The notes under the pieces: model-generated
Databases searched by the model: none
The model's input: the letters and a program-made list of their open reading frames with translations, nothing else
What the model was told of the DNA's origin: nothing
Translations under genes and position numbers: made by a program
Assembly (NCBI GenBank): GCA_017398245.1
Contig: JAFQGN010000314.1
Location: 1 to 8,696, forward strand
Length of the DNA stretch: 8,696 nt
DNA from: Clostridia bacterium
Lineage (GTDB): Bacteria; Bacillota_A; Clostridia; Christensenellales; Aristaeellaceae
Direction: 5' to 3'
In this document: in pieces, positions 1 to 5,920 of the stretch
Layout of the letters: each line of letters starts with the position of its first letter
How positions within the stretch are numbered: the stretch's first letter is position 1

Positions 1-69
1 CGCCGCGCGCTGTGCGCCGCCGTCTTTCAGCACGCTGACAATAATGCATACTTTCTTTTTTTCAGCCAT
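1..69 (-). CDS. Partial glycosyltransferase, GT4-like (N-terminus only)
   Basis: Only the first 23 codons lie in the window; the gene continues past the left edge. The peptide begins MAEKKKVCIIVSVLKDGG and goes on to AQRAA. A basic start, a hydrophobic beta strand and a GGAxRxA motif are typical of the first Rossmann strand and donor-side loop of GT-B fold family 4 glycosyltransferases; the two complete GT4 genes upstream start with the matching GGAEHAA and GGAERVI. The ATG overlaps the end of the ATP-grasp gene by 8 bases, and a good Shine-Dalgarno (AGGTGG, 79-84) sits 9 bases before it, so translation is probably coupled. Sugar specificity cannot be inferred. The family call rests on a short motif plus context. 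Confidence 0.7.
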   Translation of the reverse strand, partial: MAEKKKVCIIVSVLKDGGAQRAA

Positions 70-988
70 GTTTCTTTTCCACCTTACTCAGATCCAGCCA
101 GCTGCCAAAAAGCAAATCGTATTCAAAGGGATCAAACGGCTGCATGCCGGTGGCCGGGAAGAACGTGATCTCTCCAAACCAGATCTTTTTCTGGATGCAG
201 TACAGGTCGACCCGCGCATGCGGGAACGGTTCGGAAAGCGTTCGTGCCATTTCAAGCATTTCATCAAGCATTTCCGGTTTTTCCGGCAGAATTTGGCTGT
301 TCGGATTGTGCCTGGTAAAAGGCAGGCGTTCCCACTCAGGGGTGAAAAAATCCATACGGAGCTGTTTTTCCATGCGCCCGGAAGCGACCATGACGCATTT
401 CGGCTCGCCATGGAAGCAATAGATTTTATAATCAACGGGCGGTTTTCCGTCCGGCGTTTCAAGCATTTGCTCGGCAATGATCCTGTGCTTGAGCTTTTTG
501 TAGACCCATTCTGCGCTGTAATGGAAATAGTTGATCTTCAGCCAGCGGCGGCATTCCTTTTCGGCAGCTGCTCGATCGAAACGGGAAATATCTGTGCACA
601 GCAGGACCATGCCGGAGCAGTGCGCAGCCTTGAGAGCAAATTTTTCGGGCAAAGCAGAAAGATCCAGCTCCTTTGCAGAAGAAAAGGTGCCCAGCATCGG
701 GATCAGACAATGCTCAAAGCCCTTCTGCGCTACGTATTTGCGCACTTCGATCTTGTCTGCACATTGTTCGGCAAGCGGATCGTACCAATGAAACTTGAGC
801 CACTGCAGCTTTTCGTTATAGGTTTTGGGTTCGTTCAGATCGGGTTCGTAATGGCATTTACGCACAAAGCGCCGGCGGATCGTTTCCACAGGCCGGAATG
901 CATAATTGAACATGCCGCGGTAATAATCGCGCCAGAAGACGAGATCGAGCACTGCAGGATATTGCAGGAGTTTGGTTTTCAGGGACAT
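62..988 (-). CDS. TupA-like ATP-grasp polysaccharide biosynthesis protein
   Basis: A 308-residue protein that resembles the TupA-like ATP-grasp family, named after the teichuronopeptide biosynthesis protein of alkaliphilic bacilli and common in capsule or exopolysaccharide loci. Visible family landmarks are the N-terminal NEPKTYNEKLQWLK segment (about 52-65), FALKAAHCSGM (117-127, ATP-binding strand and loop), IIAEQML (170-176), DYKIYCFHGEPK (186-197), the RVDLY segment (259-263) and GEITFFPATG (272-281) near the metal-binding end. Proteins of this group are thought to ligate an amino-acid-like group to a glycan; the substrate here is unknown. No signal peptide or membrane segment is seen, so it is probably cytoplasmic. 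The ATG start is supported by CGGAGG at 995-1000, 6 bases upstream. It lies 25 bases behind the preceding GT4 gene, in the same operon. Confidence 0.85.
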   Translation of the reverse strand: MSLKTKLLQYPAVLDLVFWRDYYRGMFNYAFRPVETIRRRFVRKCHYEPDLNEPKTYNEKLQWLKFHWYDPLAEQCADKIEVRKYVAQKGFEHCLIPMLGTFSSAKELDLSALPEKFALKAAHCSGMVLLCTDISRFDRAAAEKECRRWLKINYFHYSAEWVYKKLKHRIIAEQMLETPDGKPPVDYKIYCFHGEPKCVMVASGRMEKQLRMDFFTPEWERLPFTRHNPNSQILPEKPEMLDEMLEMARTLSEPFPHARVDLYCIQKKIWFGEITFFPATGMQPFDPFEYDLLFGSWLDLSKVEKKHG

Positions 989-1013
989 TTCGAACCTCCG
1001 TATATGCGGGGTG

Positions 1014-2201
1014 TTATTGAGCAGAAAGCGTATCGATAAGAGTGATCCATTGTTTCGCTATCGCTTCCGGCGAAAACTCCGCCGCCCGCACTCTTGCCTT
1101 TTTAGCGTAATCCTGACGCAGGTTATGGTCGCTCAGCATAAGCGTGAGCGCTTTTGCCAATTCCTGTTCAGCAGACGTGAGCGGATCCTGCGCATTGAAG
1201 CCGCCTTTGGTCAGCGGCGGTACGAGCACGCCGTATTTTGCCTTTTCCATCTTCTCGGCCGCTTCGGTGATGGAAGTATCCGGCGCAAGGATCTCTCTGG
1301 GGCCGCTGGGGCAGTCTGTGGAAACGACAGGGACGCCGCAGGCCATCGCCTCGAGCATGGCGTTAGGCATCCCTTCATGCAGCGAAGAGAGGACGAACAG
1401 ATCCGCCCTGCGCACATAGCCGTGCGGAGCGACTACATAGCCGGGCAGGAAGACGTTCTTTTCGATACCAAGCTCGGCAGCCAGTTTTGCCAGCTTGTCT
1501 TTATATTCGCCGTCTCCAAGGATGACGAGCTTTGCATTGGGGATCTCCCGGACGACCTGCGCCATGACGCGGATGAGGCGCCAATGGGCTTTTTGCTCGT
1601 GCAGGCGGCCCATTGTAATCACCACGGGGCCGTCGCCTTGCAGCCAGGGCATGTTCCTGTCGAAATCATGCGAAAGCATGGCCGGATCGACCGAATTATA
1701 GATCACGCGGATTTTTTCTTCGGGAATGCCGAAGTTTTCGTGCAGGTCGAGGGCCGCCATTCGCGAGACAGCCACAATACAGTCCGAAATCGCAGCGGTG
1801 AACTTGGTTTTCAAGGCCGATACGCCGCTGCTGCCCTCCTGCGCAGAAAGGTAATTGCGGACGGACATGATCGTCTTTTCCCCCTTGCGCCGTGAAAGCG
1901 CGCTGGCCATGCTCGGGCCGGGGAGGAGCGCAATGGACACATCGATCTTTTTTTCCCGCTTGATCTTTTTCATCTTCAGGACGCGTCTTGGCAGGAGCAG
2001 CACGCGTTCAAAAATGTTTTTTGCCGCCGGAACGCCCAGATCGACCGTATTTTCCGTGCGCGGATATGCGGCTTTTCGCGCGTCAAACGCAATGAGCGAA
2101 ATATTGGATCGTTCGCCAAGGGACAGCGAAAGGTTGCAGGCGGCGTGCTCTGCCCCGCCACCGTACAGTTTATGGATGATGATGGCTACGTTTTTCTTCA
2201 T
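1014..2201 (-). CDS. Glycosyltransferase family 4 (GT-B fold)
   Basis: A 395-residue retaining-type GT4 glycosyltransferase. The N-terminal acceptor domain opens with MKKNVAIIIHKLYGGGAEHAA (glycine-rich loop at 13-18). The C-terminal nucleotide-sugar domain contains ITMGRLHEQKAHWRLI (195-210), LVILGDGEYKDKL (225-237), then the EX7E motif E276/E284 in HEGMPNAMLEAMACGVPVVS, followed by TDCPSGPREIL. A basic stretch at about 71-86 (RRVLKMKKIKREKK) could help peripheral membrane association, as in many enzymes that act on lipid-linked glycans. Length and architecture are normal for the family. The ATG has a purine-rich GGAAAGG (2211-2217) 9 bases upstream, and the gene follows the previous GT4 gene by 23 bases. 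Donor and acceptor sugars cannot be read from sequence; the likely role is one sugar-addition step of a surface polysaccharide. Confidence 0.92.
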   Translation of the reverse strand: MKKNVAIIIHKLYGGGAEHAACNLSLSLGERSNISLIAFDARKAAYPRTENTVDLGVPAAKNIFERVLLLPRRVLKMKKIKREKKIDVSIALLPGPSMASALSRRKGEKTIMSVRNYLSAQEGSSGVSALKTKFTAAISDCIVAVSRMAALDLHENFGIPEEKIRVIYNSVDPAMLSHDFDRNMPWLQGDGPVVITMGRLHEQKAHWRLIRVMAQVVREIPNAKLVILGDGEYKDKLAKLAAELGIEKNVFLPGYVVAPHGYVRRADLFVLSSLHEGMPNAMLEAMACGVPVVSTDCPSGPREILAPDTSITEAAEKMEKAKYGVLVPPLTKGGFNAQDPLTSAEQELAKALTLMLSDHNLRQDYAKKARVRAAEFSPEAIAKQWITLIDTLSAQ

Positions 2202-2224
2202 GAATTCGTTCCTTTCCGGACGGT

Positions 2225-3292
2225 TCAGCGTTCGATGACCTGTTCCCAGCGCTGCAGGATGCTTTCTGTCGCAAAGCCCCTGGCATGCTGCGCCGCCGCA
2301 TCGCCATAACGAGCCGCAAGAGCGTGATCGGTCAGTAGTTTTTCCATGGCAGCTCGCAGAGCCGCTTCATCTCCCACAGGCACGATGAGGCCGCTTTGGC
2401 CATTGTTGATCAGCTCTGTCGCGCCCGCGCAATCGGTAGAAATGCAAGGCAGGCCCATGGAAACCGCTTCCATCAGAGCATTGGAGAGGCCTTCATAATT
2501 GGAGGAGAGAACGAACAGGCAGGCATCGGCGATCTCGCCGCTGACGTTCGATTTCCAGCCTTCCAGAAATACGCGATTGGCAAGCCCAAGGCTGCGGATC
2601 TGCTCCTCCAGATCGCCTCGCAGAGGGCCGTCGCCATAGATATGCAGAGTGCACCCTGCAGCAGCGGTTTCGCTCAGTTTTGCAAAGGCATCGATCAGCA
2701 TGGCATGGTTTTTCTGATGCATGAGCTTGCCTACGGCTACGATCCGGCGGGAGGAGCGCGTAGACCTCGGAAGGCCGGCCGTGACTGGGTTTGCGATGAT
2801 AACGCCTTTTTCCTGTATTTTAGTACTGAAGCAGTTCTTGGCATGCTGCGTCTGGAAGACAACGGCATCGGCGCGCGGATAGAGCAGTTCCGTCAGCTTG
2901 CGAACACCTGCCGTGCGCGTATCCTTCATCGGATCGTTGCGTTCAGAAATGATCAGGCGCGGTTTTCCTCCGAGAAGGGACGCGCCAAGAACGAGCAGAT
3001 TGATCCTGGCCGCAAAGGAGACAACGACAGACGGCTTCTCTTTGCGCAGATAGGCGCTCAGCTGCGCAAGCCACAGCGGCGCGCGCAGCGCGCGAGAAGA
3101 CGCGACGCCACCCAGATGCATATGCCGGATAGACGGGTGCAGTTCAAAATCGCAATCGGGCTTGAGCAGAGTCAAAATGTCGGTCTGCCAGCCTTTTGCC
3201 GCATAATGGTTTGCCAATATCGAGATCACGCGCTCCGCTCCGCCAAAGGACATGCCTCCGAGCACGAACGCGATCTTCTTTGTATCGTTCAC
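2225..3292 (-). CDS. Glycosyltransferase family 4, first gene of the glycan operon
   Basis: A 355-residue GT4 glycosyltransferase when started at the GTG at 3292. The protein opens MNDTKKIAFVLGGMSFGGAE, placing the family glycine loop at residues 17-20 as usual. Further motifs are IVAVGKLMHQKNHAMLIDAF (184-203), LHIYGDGPLRGDLE (216-229), the EX7E pair E267/E275 in YEGLSNALMEAVSMGLP, and STDCAGATELI (285-295). This C-terminal signature occurs in GT4 enzymes of capsule and lipid-linked oligosaccharide assembly. The frame stays open upstream to a GTG at 3325, but the start at 3292 is preferred: AGGAG (3300-3304) lies 7 bases before it, and the predicted transcription start would fall almost on the upstream GTG. 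Exact sugar specificity is unknown. Confidence 0.92.
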   Translation of the reverse strand: MNDTKKIAFVLGGMSFGGAERVISILANHYAAKGWQTDILTLLKPDCDFELHPSIRHMHLGGVASSRALRAPLWLAQLSAYLRKEKPSVVVSFAARINLLVLGASLLGGKPRLIISERNDPMKDTRTAGVRKLTELLYPRADAVVFQTQHAKNCFSTKIQEKGVIIANPVTAGLPRSTRSSRRIVAVGKLMHQKNHAMLIDAFAKLSETAAAGCTLHIYGDGPLRGDLEEQIRSLGLANRVFLEGWKSNVSGEIADACLFVLSSNYEGLSNALMEAVSMGLPCISTDCAGATELINNGQSGLIVPVGDEAALRAAMEKLLTDHALAARYGDAAAQHARGFATESILQRWEQVIER

Positions 3293-3299
3293 AGTGTTG

Positions 3300-3304
3300 C
3301 TCCT
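3300..3304 (-). promoter_or_regulatory. Ribosome binding site deciding the GTG start at 3292
   Basis: On the minus strand AGGAG lies 7 bases before the GTG at 3292-3290. No comparable Shine-Dalgarno precedes the longer alternative GTG at 3325, so this site fixes the shorter 355-residue reading of the GT4 protein. Confidence 0.8.
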
Positions 3305-3325
3305 CTTCAACCTATATAATTTCAC

Positions 3326-3338
3326 GTATACAGTATAC
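3326..3338. promoter_or_regulatory. Palindrome overlapping the -10 box (possible operator)
   Basis: GTATAC-A-GTATAC is a perfect inverted repeat, and also a direct repeat, of two 6-base half-sites around one central base. It covers the predicted -10 hexamer and reaches the transcription start of the leftward operon. A dimeric repressor could bind here, but an AT-rich -10 region can also give such symmetry by chance. No regulator gene is visible in the window. Confidence 0.35.
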
Positions 3339-3360
3339 CCTTTCTTCTCATTCCGGTAAA
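3332..3360 (-). promoter_or_regulatory. Sigma-70/SigA-type promoter of the leftward glycan operon
   Basis: On the minus strand, TTTACC (3355-3360, -35, 4 of 6 consensus bases) is followed after exactly 17 bases by TATACT (3332-3337, -10, 5 of 6). Transcription would begin near 3325, giving a leader of roughly 30 bases that contains the AGGAG site. Placement, spacing and direction all fit the first gene of the operon. Not experimentally shown. Confidence 0.65.
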
Positions 3361-3403
3361 GCGTTTTTCGGCAATTCTATTTAGAAAAGTCGGTGCAAAT
3401 CCA

Positions 3404-3432
3404 TTGCGGGAACAAGCCGAATAGGATATAAT
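3404..3432 (+). promoter_or_regulatory. Promoter of the rightward Nudix operon
   Basis: A perfect TATAAT at 3427-3432 is preceded after 17 bases by TTGCGG at 3404-3409 (3 of 6 consensus -35 bases). Transcription would start around 3439, about 50 bases before the Nudix ATG. The strong -10 and correct spacing support it; the weak -35 lowers certainty. It is back to back with the leftward promoter, about 44 bases away. Confidence 0.55.
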
Positions 3433-3489
3433 TGAAATGGGATAATATGGACTTTATTCTTGCGGAAGTAAGGAAGGAAACGACCCGAT

Positions 3490-4047
3490 ATGCAGGAGAA
3501 ATACGAAGAGAAGATCCTGTCGGCAGAACCCTTGTTTGACGGCAAATTTCTGCACGCGCAGAAGCTGACAGTGCAGCTTCCCAACGGCAGCACTGCCTTT
3601 CGCGAAGTTACCCGGCACCGGCGGGCAGTCGCGATCATACCGATCTGGAGCGACGGAACGGTAACGGTTGTGGAACAGTTCCGCTCGCCGATCAACATGC
3701 AGAGTATCGAAGCTCCGGCCGGGCTTGTGGACGCCGGCGAAGATCTGCTTGCCGCAGCAAAGCGTGAGCTGCAGGAAGAGACGGGGATCACGGCAGAAGA
3801 ATGGTATTATTTAGCCACGGTCGCCTCTTCCCCCGGTTTTTCCGACGAACGCGTAGCCCTGTATGCCGCAACGAAGCTCTCTGTCGGCAAAACGCATTTT
3901 GACGAGGACGAATTCCTCGTTTCGCACAGGATTTCCTTGGAGAAGCTGCAAAGCATGATCCTCAGCGGCGAGGTAGTGAATTCTTCCACCGTATCGGCTG
4001 TTCTTCTCGCGTGCGACAGAATTCGCAAGGGCGAGATACGCTATTGA
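3490..4047 (+). CDS. Nudix hydrolase, ADP-ribose pyrophosphatase type
   Basis: A 185-residue Nudix hydrolase, probably cleaving ADP-ribose (or a related nucleoside-diphosphate sugar) to AMP and a sugar phosphate in the cytoplasm. The full Nudix box GX5EX7REUXEEXGU is present from G78 to I100 (GLVDAGEDLL...REL QEETGI), giving the metal-binding glutamates E93, E96 and E97. Downstream, SSPGFSDE (113-120) places a proline (P115) about 15-16 residues after the box, a feature known from the ADP-ribose pyrophosphatase subgroup. Residues 57-66 (TVTVVEQFRS) and SIEAPAG (72-78) also match that subgroup. Length is typical. The purine-rich AAGGAAGG at about 3470-3477 is somewhat far from the ATG (12 bases). 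The gene leads a three-gene transcript with a dehydrogenase and an acetyltransferase. NudF/YqkG-like is the best guess, but substrate is unproven. Confidence 0.9.
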   Translation: MQEKYEEKILSAEPLFDGKFLHAQKLTVQLPNGSTAFREVTRHRRAVAIIPIWSDGTVTVVEQFRSPINMQSIEAPAGLVDAGEDLLAAAKRELQEETGITAEEWYYLATVASSPGFSDERVALYAATKLSVGKTHFDEDEFLVSHRISLEKLQSMILSGEVVNSSTVSAVLLACDRIRKGEIRY

Positions 4048-4053
4048 ATCCCA

Positions 4054-4068
4054 GCCGGAACGTCCGGC
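4054..4068 (+). other. Small GC-rich hairpin between Nudix and dehydrogenase genes
   Basis: GCCGGA-ACG-TCCGGC is a perfect 6-base inverted repeat with a 3-base loop, starting 7 bases after the Nudix stop codon. No T-run follows, so it is not a standard intrinsic terminator. It could stabilise or partly attenuate the transcript ahead of the dehydrogenase gene, or be incidental. Confidence 0.4.
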
Positions 4069-4102
4069 ACGAAATATTGAGATTAAAGGAGATCGGTCCA
4101 CC

Positions 4103-5158
4103 ATGAGCAAGGTAAAGGTTGCAATTATCGGCGCAGGCAATATTGCCCAGAATGCACATCTTCCCGTTTATATGCAGCGCGACGACGTTGAGATCGTCGC
4201 TATTGCCGATCTGAATCTGGAACGCGCGCAGGAAGCTGCGAAGAAGTTCGGCATCCCGAACGCGTACACCACGGTCGAAGAGCTGCTTGAAAAAGAAGGC
4301 GCGAATGTGGACTGCGTAGACGTTTGCGTATGGAACCGTTCGCACGCCCCTGTCGCCATCGCCGCGGCTAAGGCCGGCAAGGCTGTCCTTTGTGAAAAGC
4401 CCCTGGCGCTGAATCTTGAGCACGCTCTGCAGATGGAAAAAGAGATCAACGAAGCCGGCACGCTGTTCATGTGCGGCCTGGTAAACCGTTATCGCCCTGA
4501 TGTCTCTCTGGTGCGTGAAATGTTCGACCAGGACAAGTTCGGCGAGGTCTATTATGCCACCGCCTCTTACGTGCGCCGCCGCGGCACCCCCATCGGCTGG
4601 TTCACCGATACGACCAAGTCCGGCGGCGGCCCCGTTATCGATATCGGCGTGCATGCCATCGACCGTACGTGGTTCATGATGGGCTGCCCGAAGCCGGTCC
4701 GTCTGAGCGCGAACATCTCCAGCCGTATCGGCGATTTCAAAACCAAGGGCGTGAGCCGCTGGCTGGCCCTGGACAGCGATGTGACTGCCTTTGATACCGA
4801 AGACAGCGCCGCCGGCGTGATCCACTTTGAAAACGGCGCGACCATGCTGTTTGAGTGCTCCTGGGCGCTCAACGCGCATTCCCGCGAATACAGCGAGATC
4901 TGCGGCAGCAAGGCCGGCGCGAAGCTGGATACCGAAAACAATAGCCTGACCATTTATGGCGAAGACTGCGGCTATCTGTCCGATCAGAAGCCGTCCTTCA
5001 TCAACAGGAACCCCTTCGATGTCGAGATCGGTCATTTCCTGGACTGCTACCGCACCGGCAAGAAGCCCATCTCCCCCATTGAGCACGCTGTGACCGTGCA
5101 GCGCATGCTGGAGGGCATCTATCAGTCCGCTAAACTGGGCAAGGAAGTGGAGCTGTAA
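4103..5158 (+). CDS. Gfo/Idh/MocA-family NAD(P)-dependent oxidoreductase
   Basis: A 351-residue two-domain dehydrogenase. The N-terminal Rossmann fold begins VKVAIIGAGNIAQNAHLP (4-21), with the dinucleotide loop GAGNIA and an acidic residue (D36) at the end of strand two, which usually favours NAD(H). The family signature CEKPLALN (97-104) carries catalytic K99. The C-terminal domain has SGGGPVIDIGVHAID (173-187), where D180, H184 and D187 fit the DxGxHxxD catalytic pattern. Length is standard. Members oxidise sugars, inositols, sugar nucleotides or amino sugars; the substrate cannot be deduced here. AAAGGAG (4085-4091) lies 11 bases before the ATG. The codons look richer in C-ending choices than those of neighbouring genes, which may reflect high expression. 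The GNAT gene begins 4 bases after its stop. Confidence 0.93.
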   Translation: MSKVKVAIIGAGNIAQNAHLPVYMQRDDVEIVAIADLNLERAQEAAKKFGIPNAYTTVEELLEKEGANVDCVDVCVWNRSHAPVAIAAAKAGKAVLCEKPLALNLEHALQMEKEINEAGTLFMCGLVNRYRPDVSLVREMFDQDKFGEVYYATASYVRRRGTPIGWFTDTTKSGGGPVIDIGVHAIDRTWFMMGCPKPVRLSANISSRIGDFKTKGVSRWLALDSDVTAFDTEDSAAGVIHFENGATMLFECSWALNAHSREYSEICGSKAGAKLDTENNSLTIYGEDCGYLSDQKPSFINRNPFDVEIGHFLDCYRTGKKPISPIEHAVTVQRMLEGIYQSAKLGKEVEL

Positions 5159-5162
5159 GAAC

Positions 5163-5741
5163 ATGGATTTTCTTTCGGCCACGCCCTTTGCTGGTATGCC
5201 GACGCTGCATACGAAACGGCTGACGATACGCAAAATGTCCATGCGCGATGCGGACGATCTTTACGAATACAGTAAAGACCCGGAAGTGGCGCGGCATGTG
5301 CTTTGGGAGGCATACCGCTCCGTATCCGATGCGCGGGCGTATGTACGCTACAGTCTGCGCAAATACCGAATGGGCGAACCGGCCAGCTGGTGTATCGAAC
5401 TGAACGAAGAGCACAAGGTCATCGGCACGATCGGCTTTATGTGGTACCAGCGCGATAACAACGCCGCTGAGATCGGCTATTCCCTCTCCCGGGCTTATTG
5501 GAACAGAGGGATCATGACCGAAGCGCTTGAAGAGCTGATCCGATTCGGTTTTTGCGAGGCAAGGCTGCACCGGATCGAGGCCCAGCACGAAGTTTCCAAT
5601 CCCGCTTCCGGCGCGGTTATGCGCAAATGCGGAATGCGTTTGGAAGGCACGCTTCGCGGAAGGCTTTACAACAAAGGTCGCTATGTCGATGTCGATCTGT
5701 ATTCCATCCTGCGGGAGGAATACTTCTCCAGATCCAAATAA
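5163..5741 (+). CDS. GNAT N-acetyltransferase, RimJ/RimL-like
   Basis: A 192-residue acetyl-CoA-dependent N-acetyltransferase of the RimJ/RimL (Acetyltransf_3) type. Visible elements are LHTKRLTIRKMSMRDADDLY (15-34), the central strand segment KVIGTIGFMWYQ (86-97), AEIGYSLSRAYWNRGIMTEAL (102-122), the last part of which is the acetyl-CoA pyrophosphate-binding region, and the helix-strand motif RIEAQHEVSNPASGAVMRKCGM (137-158) with the conserved N and final strand F/M-EGTLR. The start is 4 bases after the dehydrogenase stop, with GTGGAG (5147-5152) 10 bases ahead inside the upstream gene, implying translational coupling. An internal ATG at residue 12 is an alternative start but lacks a better site. 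Related proteins modify protein N-termini, antibiotics or small amines; pairing with a dehydrogenase allows an amino-sugar or metabolite role, which is inference. Confidence 0.88.
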   Translation: MDFLSATPFAGMPTLHTKRLTIRKMSMRDADDLYEYSKDPEVARHVLWEAYRSVSDARAYVRYSLRKYRMGEPASWCIELNEEHKVIGTIGFMWYQRDNNAAEIGYSLSRAYWNRGIMTEALEELIRFGFCEARLHRIEAQHEVSNPASGAVMRKCGMRLEGTLRGRLYNKGRYVDVDLYSILREEYFSRSK

Positions 5742-5765
5742 GCGGATCGGAAGCAAAATTCCACT

Positions 5766-5807
5766 GCATACAGGCGACAGAAAGGGAACTGCCTGTCGTC
5801 TGTATGC
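5766..5807 (+). terminator. Long stem-loop after the GNAT gene, terminator-like
   Basis: GCATACAGGCGACAG (5766-5780) pairs over 15 positions with CTGTCGTCTGTATGC (5793-5807), with one G-U wobble and a 12-base loop. It starts 24 bases after the GNAT stop. The following sequence is T-rich but interrupted (GTCTTAGTTCTATATATTT), so termination of the Nudix operon is plausible but not certain. A competing internal fold, ACAGGC (5770-5775) with GCCTGT (5791-5796), also exists. Confidence 0.5.
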
Positions 5808-5837
5808 GTCTTAGTTCTATATATTTCTGTGTGCAGA

Positions 5838-5851
5838 CGGCATATATGCCG
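5838..5851. repeat. 14-base palindrome in the cdaA upstream region
   Basis: CGGCATATATGCCG is a perfect palindrome, followed by ATGTTTTGA. As RNA it would make a short stem of about 5 pairs with a 4-base loop and a weak U-run; as DNA it could be a protein-binding site. It is the second of three inverted repeats between the GNAT gene and cdaA. Confidence 0.45.
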
Positions 5852-5872
5852 ATGTTTTGAATTCGCATGCTC

Positions 5873-5891
5873 CATCGGGCCGGGCCCGATG
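5873..5891. repeat. 19-base GC-rich inverted repeat just before cdaA
   Basis: CATCGGGCC-G-GGCCCGATG is a perfect inverted repeat with 9-base arms around one base. It ends 17 bases before the cdaA Shine-Dalgarno. In RNA it would form a stable hairpin (7 pairs, 5-base loop). No T-run follows. It could be an operator or a leader element affecting cdaA translation; no convincing promoter could be placed between 5742 and 5920. Confidence 0.5.
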
Positions 5892-5908
5892 TTGGACATA
5901 TAGAAACC

Positions 5909-5914
5909 GGAGGG
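5909..5914 (+). promoter_or_regulatory. Ribosome binding site deciding the TTG start of cdaA
   Basis: GGAGGG lies 6 bases before the TTG at 5921. The in-frame ATG at 5867 has no such site, lies beside the start of the 19-base inverted repeat, and would add 18 residues (MLHRAGPDVGH...) unlike a CdaA N-terminus. Confidence 0.8.
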
Positions 5915-5920
5915 ATTGTC

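Noticed and set aside
972..1895. A 307-codon plus-strand frame opposite the GT4 gene at 1014-2201
   Set aside because: It is antisense to an enzyme with clear GT4 motifs, and its translation is His/Arg/Gln-rich without a recognisable fold.
2396..3319. A 307-codon plus-strand frame opposite the leading GT4 gene
   Set aside because: Antisense shadow of a clear glycosyltransferase; no ribosome binding site or motif supports it.
3447..3539. A 30-codon upstream frame overlapping the Nudix start, possible leader peptide
   Set aside because: It has no Shine-Dalgarno, its ATG would be only about 8 bases from the predicted transcript start, and its peptide shows no regulatory codon run.
3962..5242. 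A 426-codon open frame on the minus strand opposite the dehydrogenase gene
   Set aside because: The plus strand encodes a fully recognisable Gfo/Idh/MocA enzyme with ribosome binding site and motifs. The antisense frame has no family motif and follows from the strong codon bias of the real gene.
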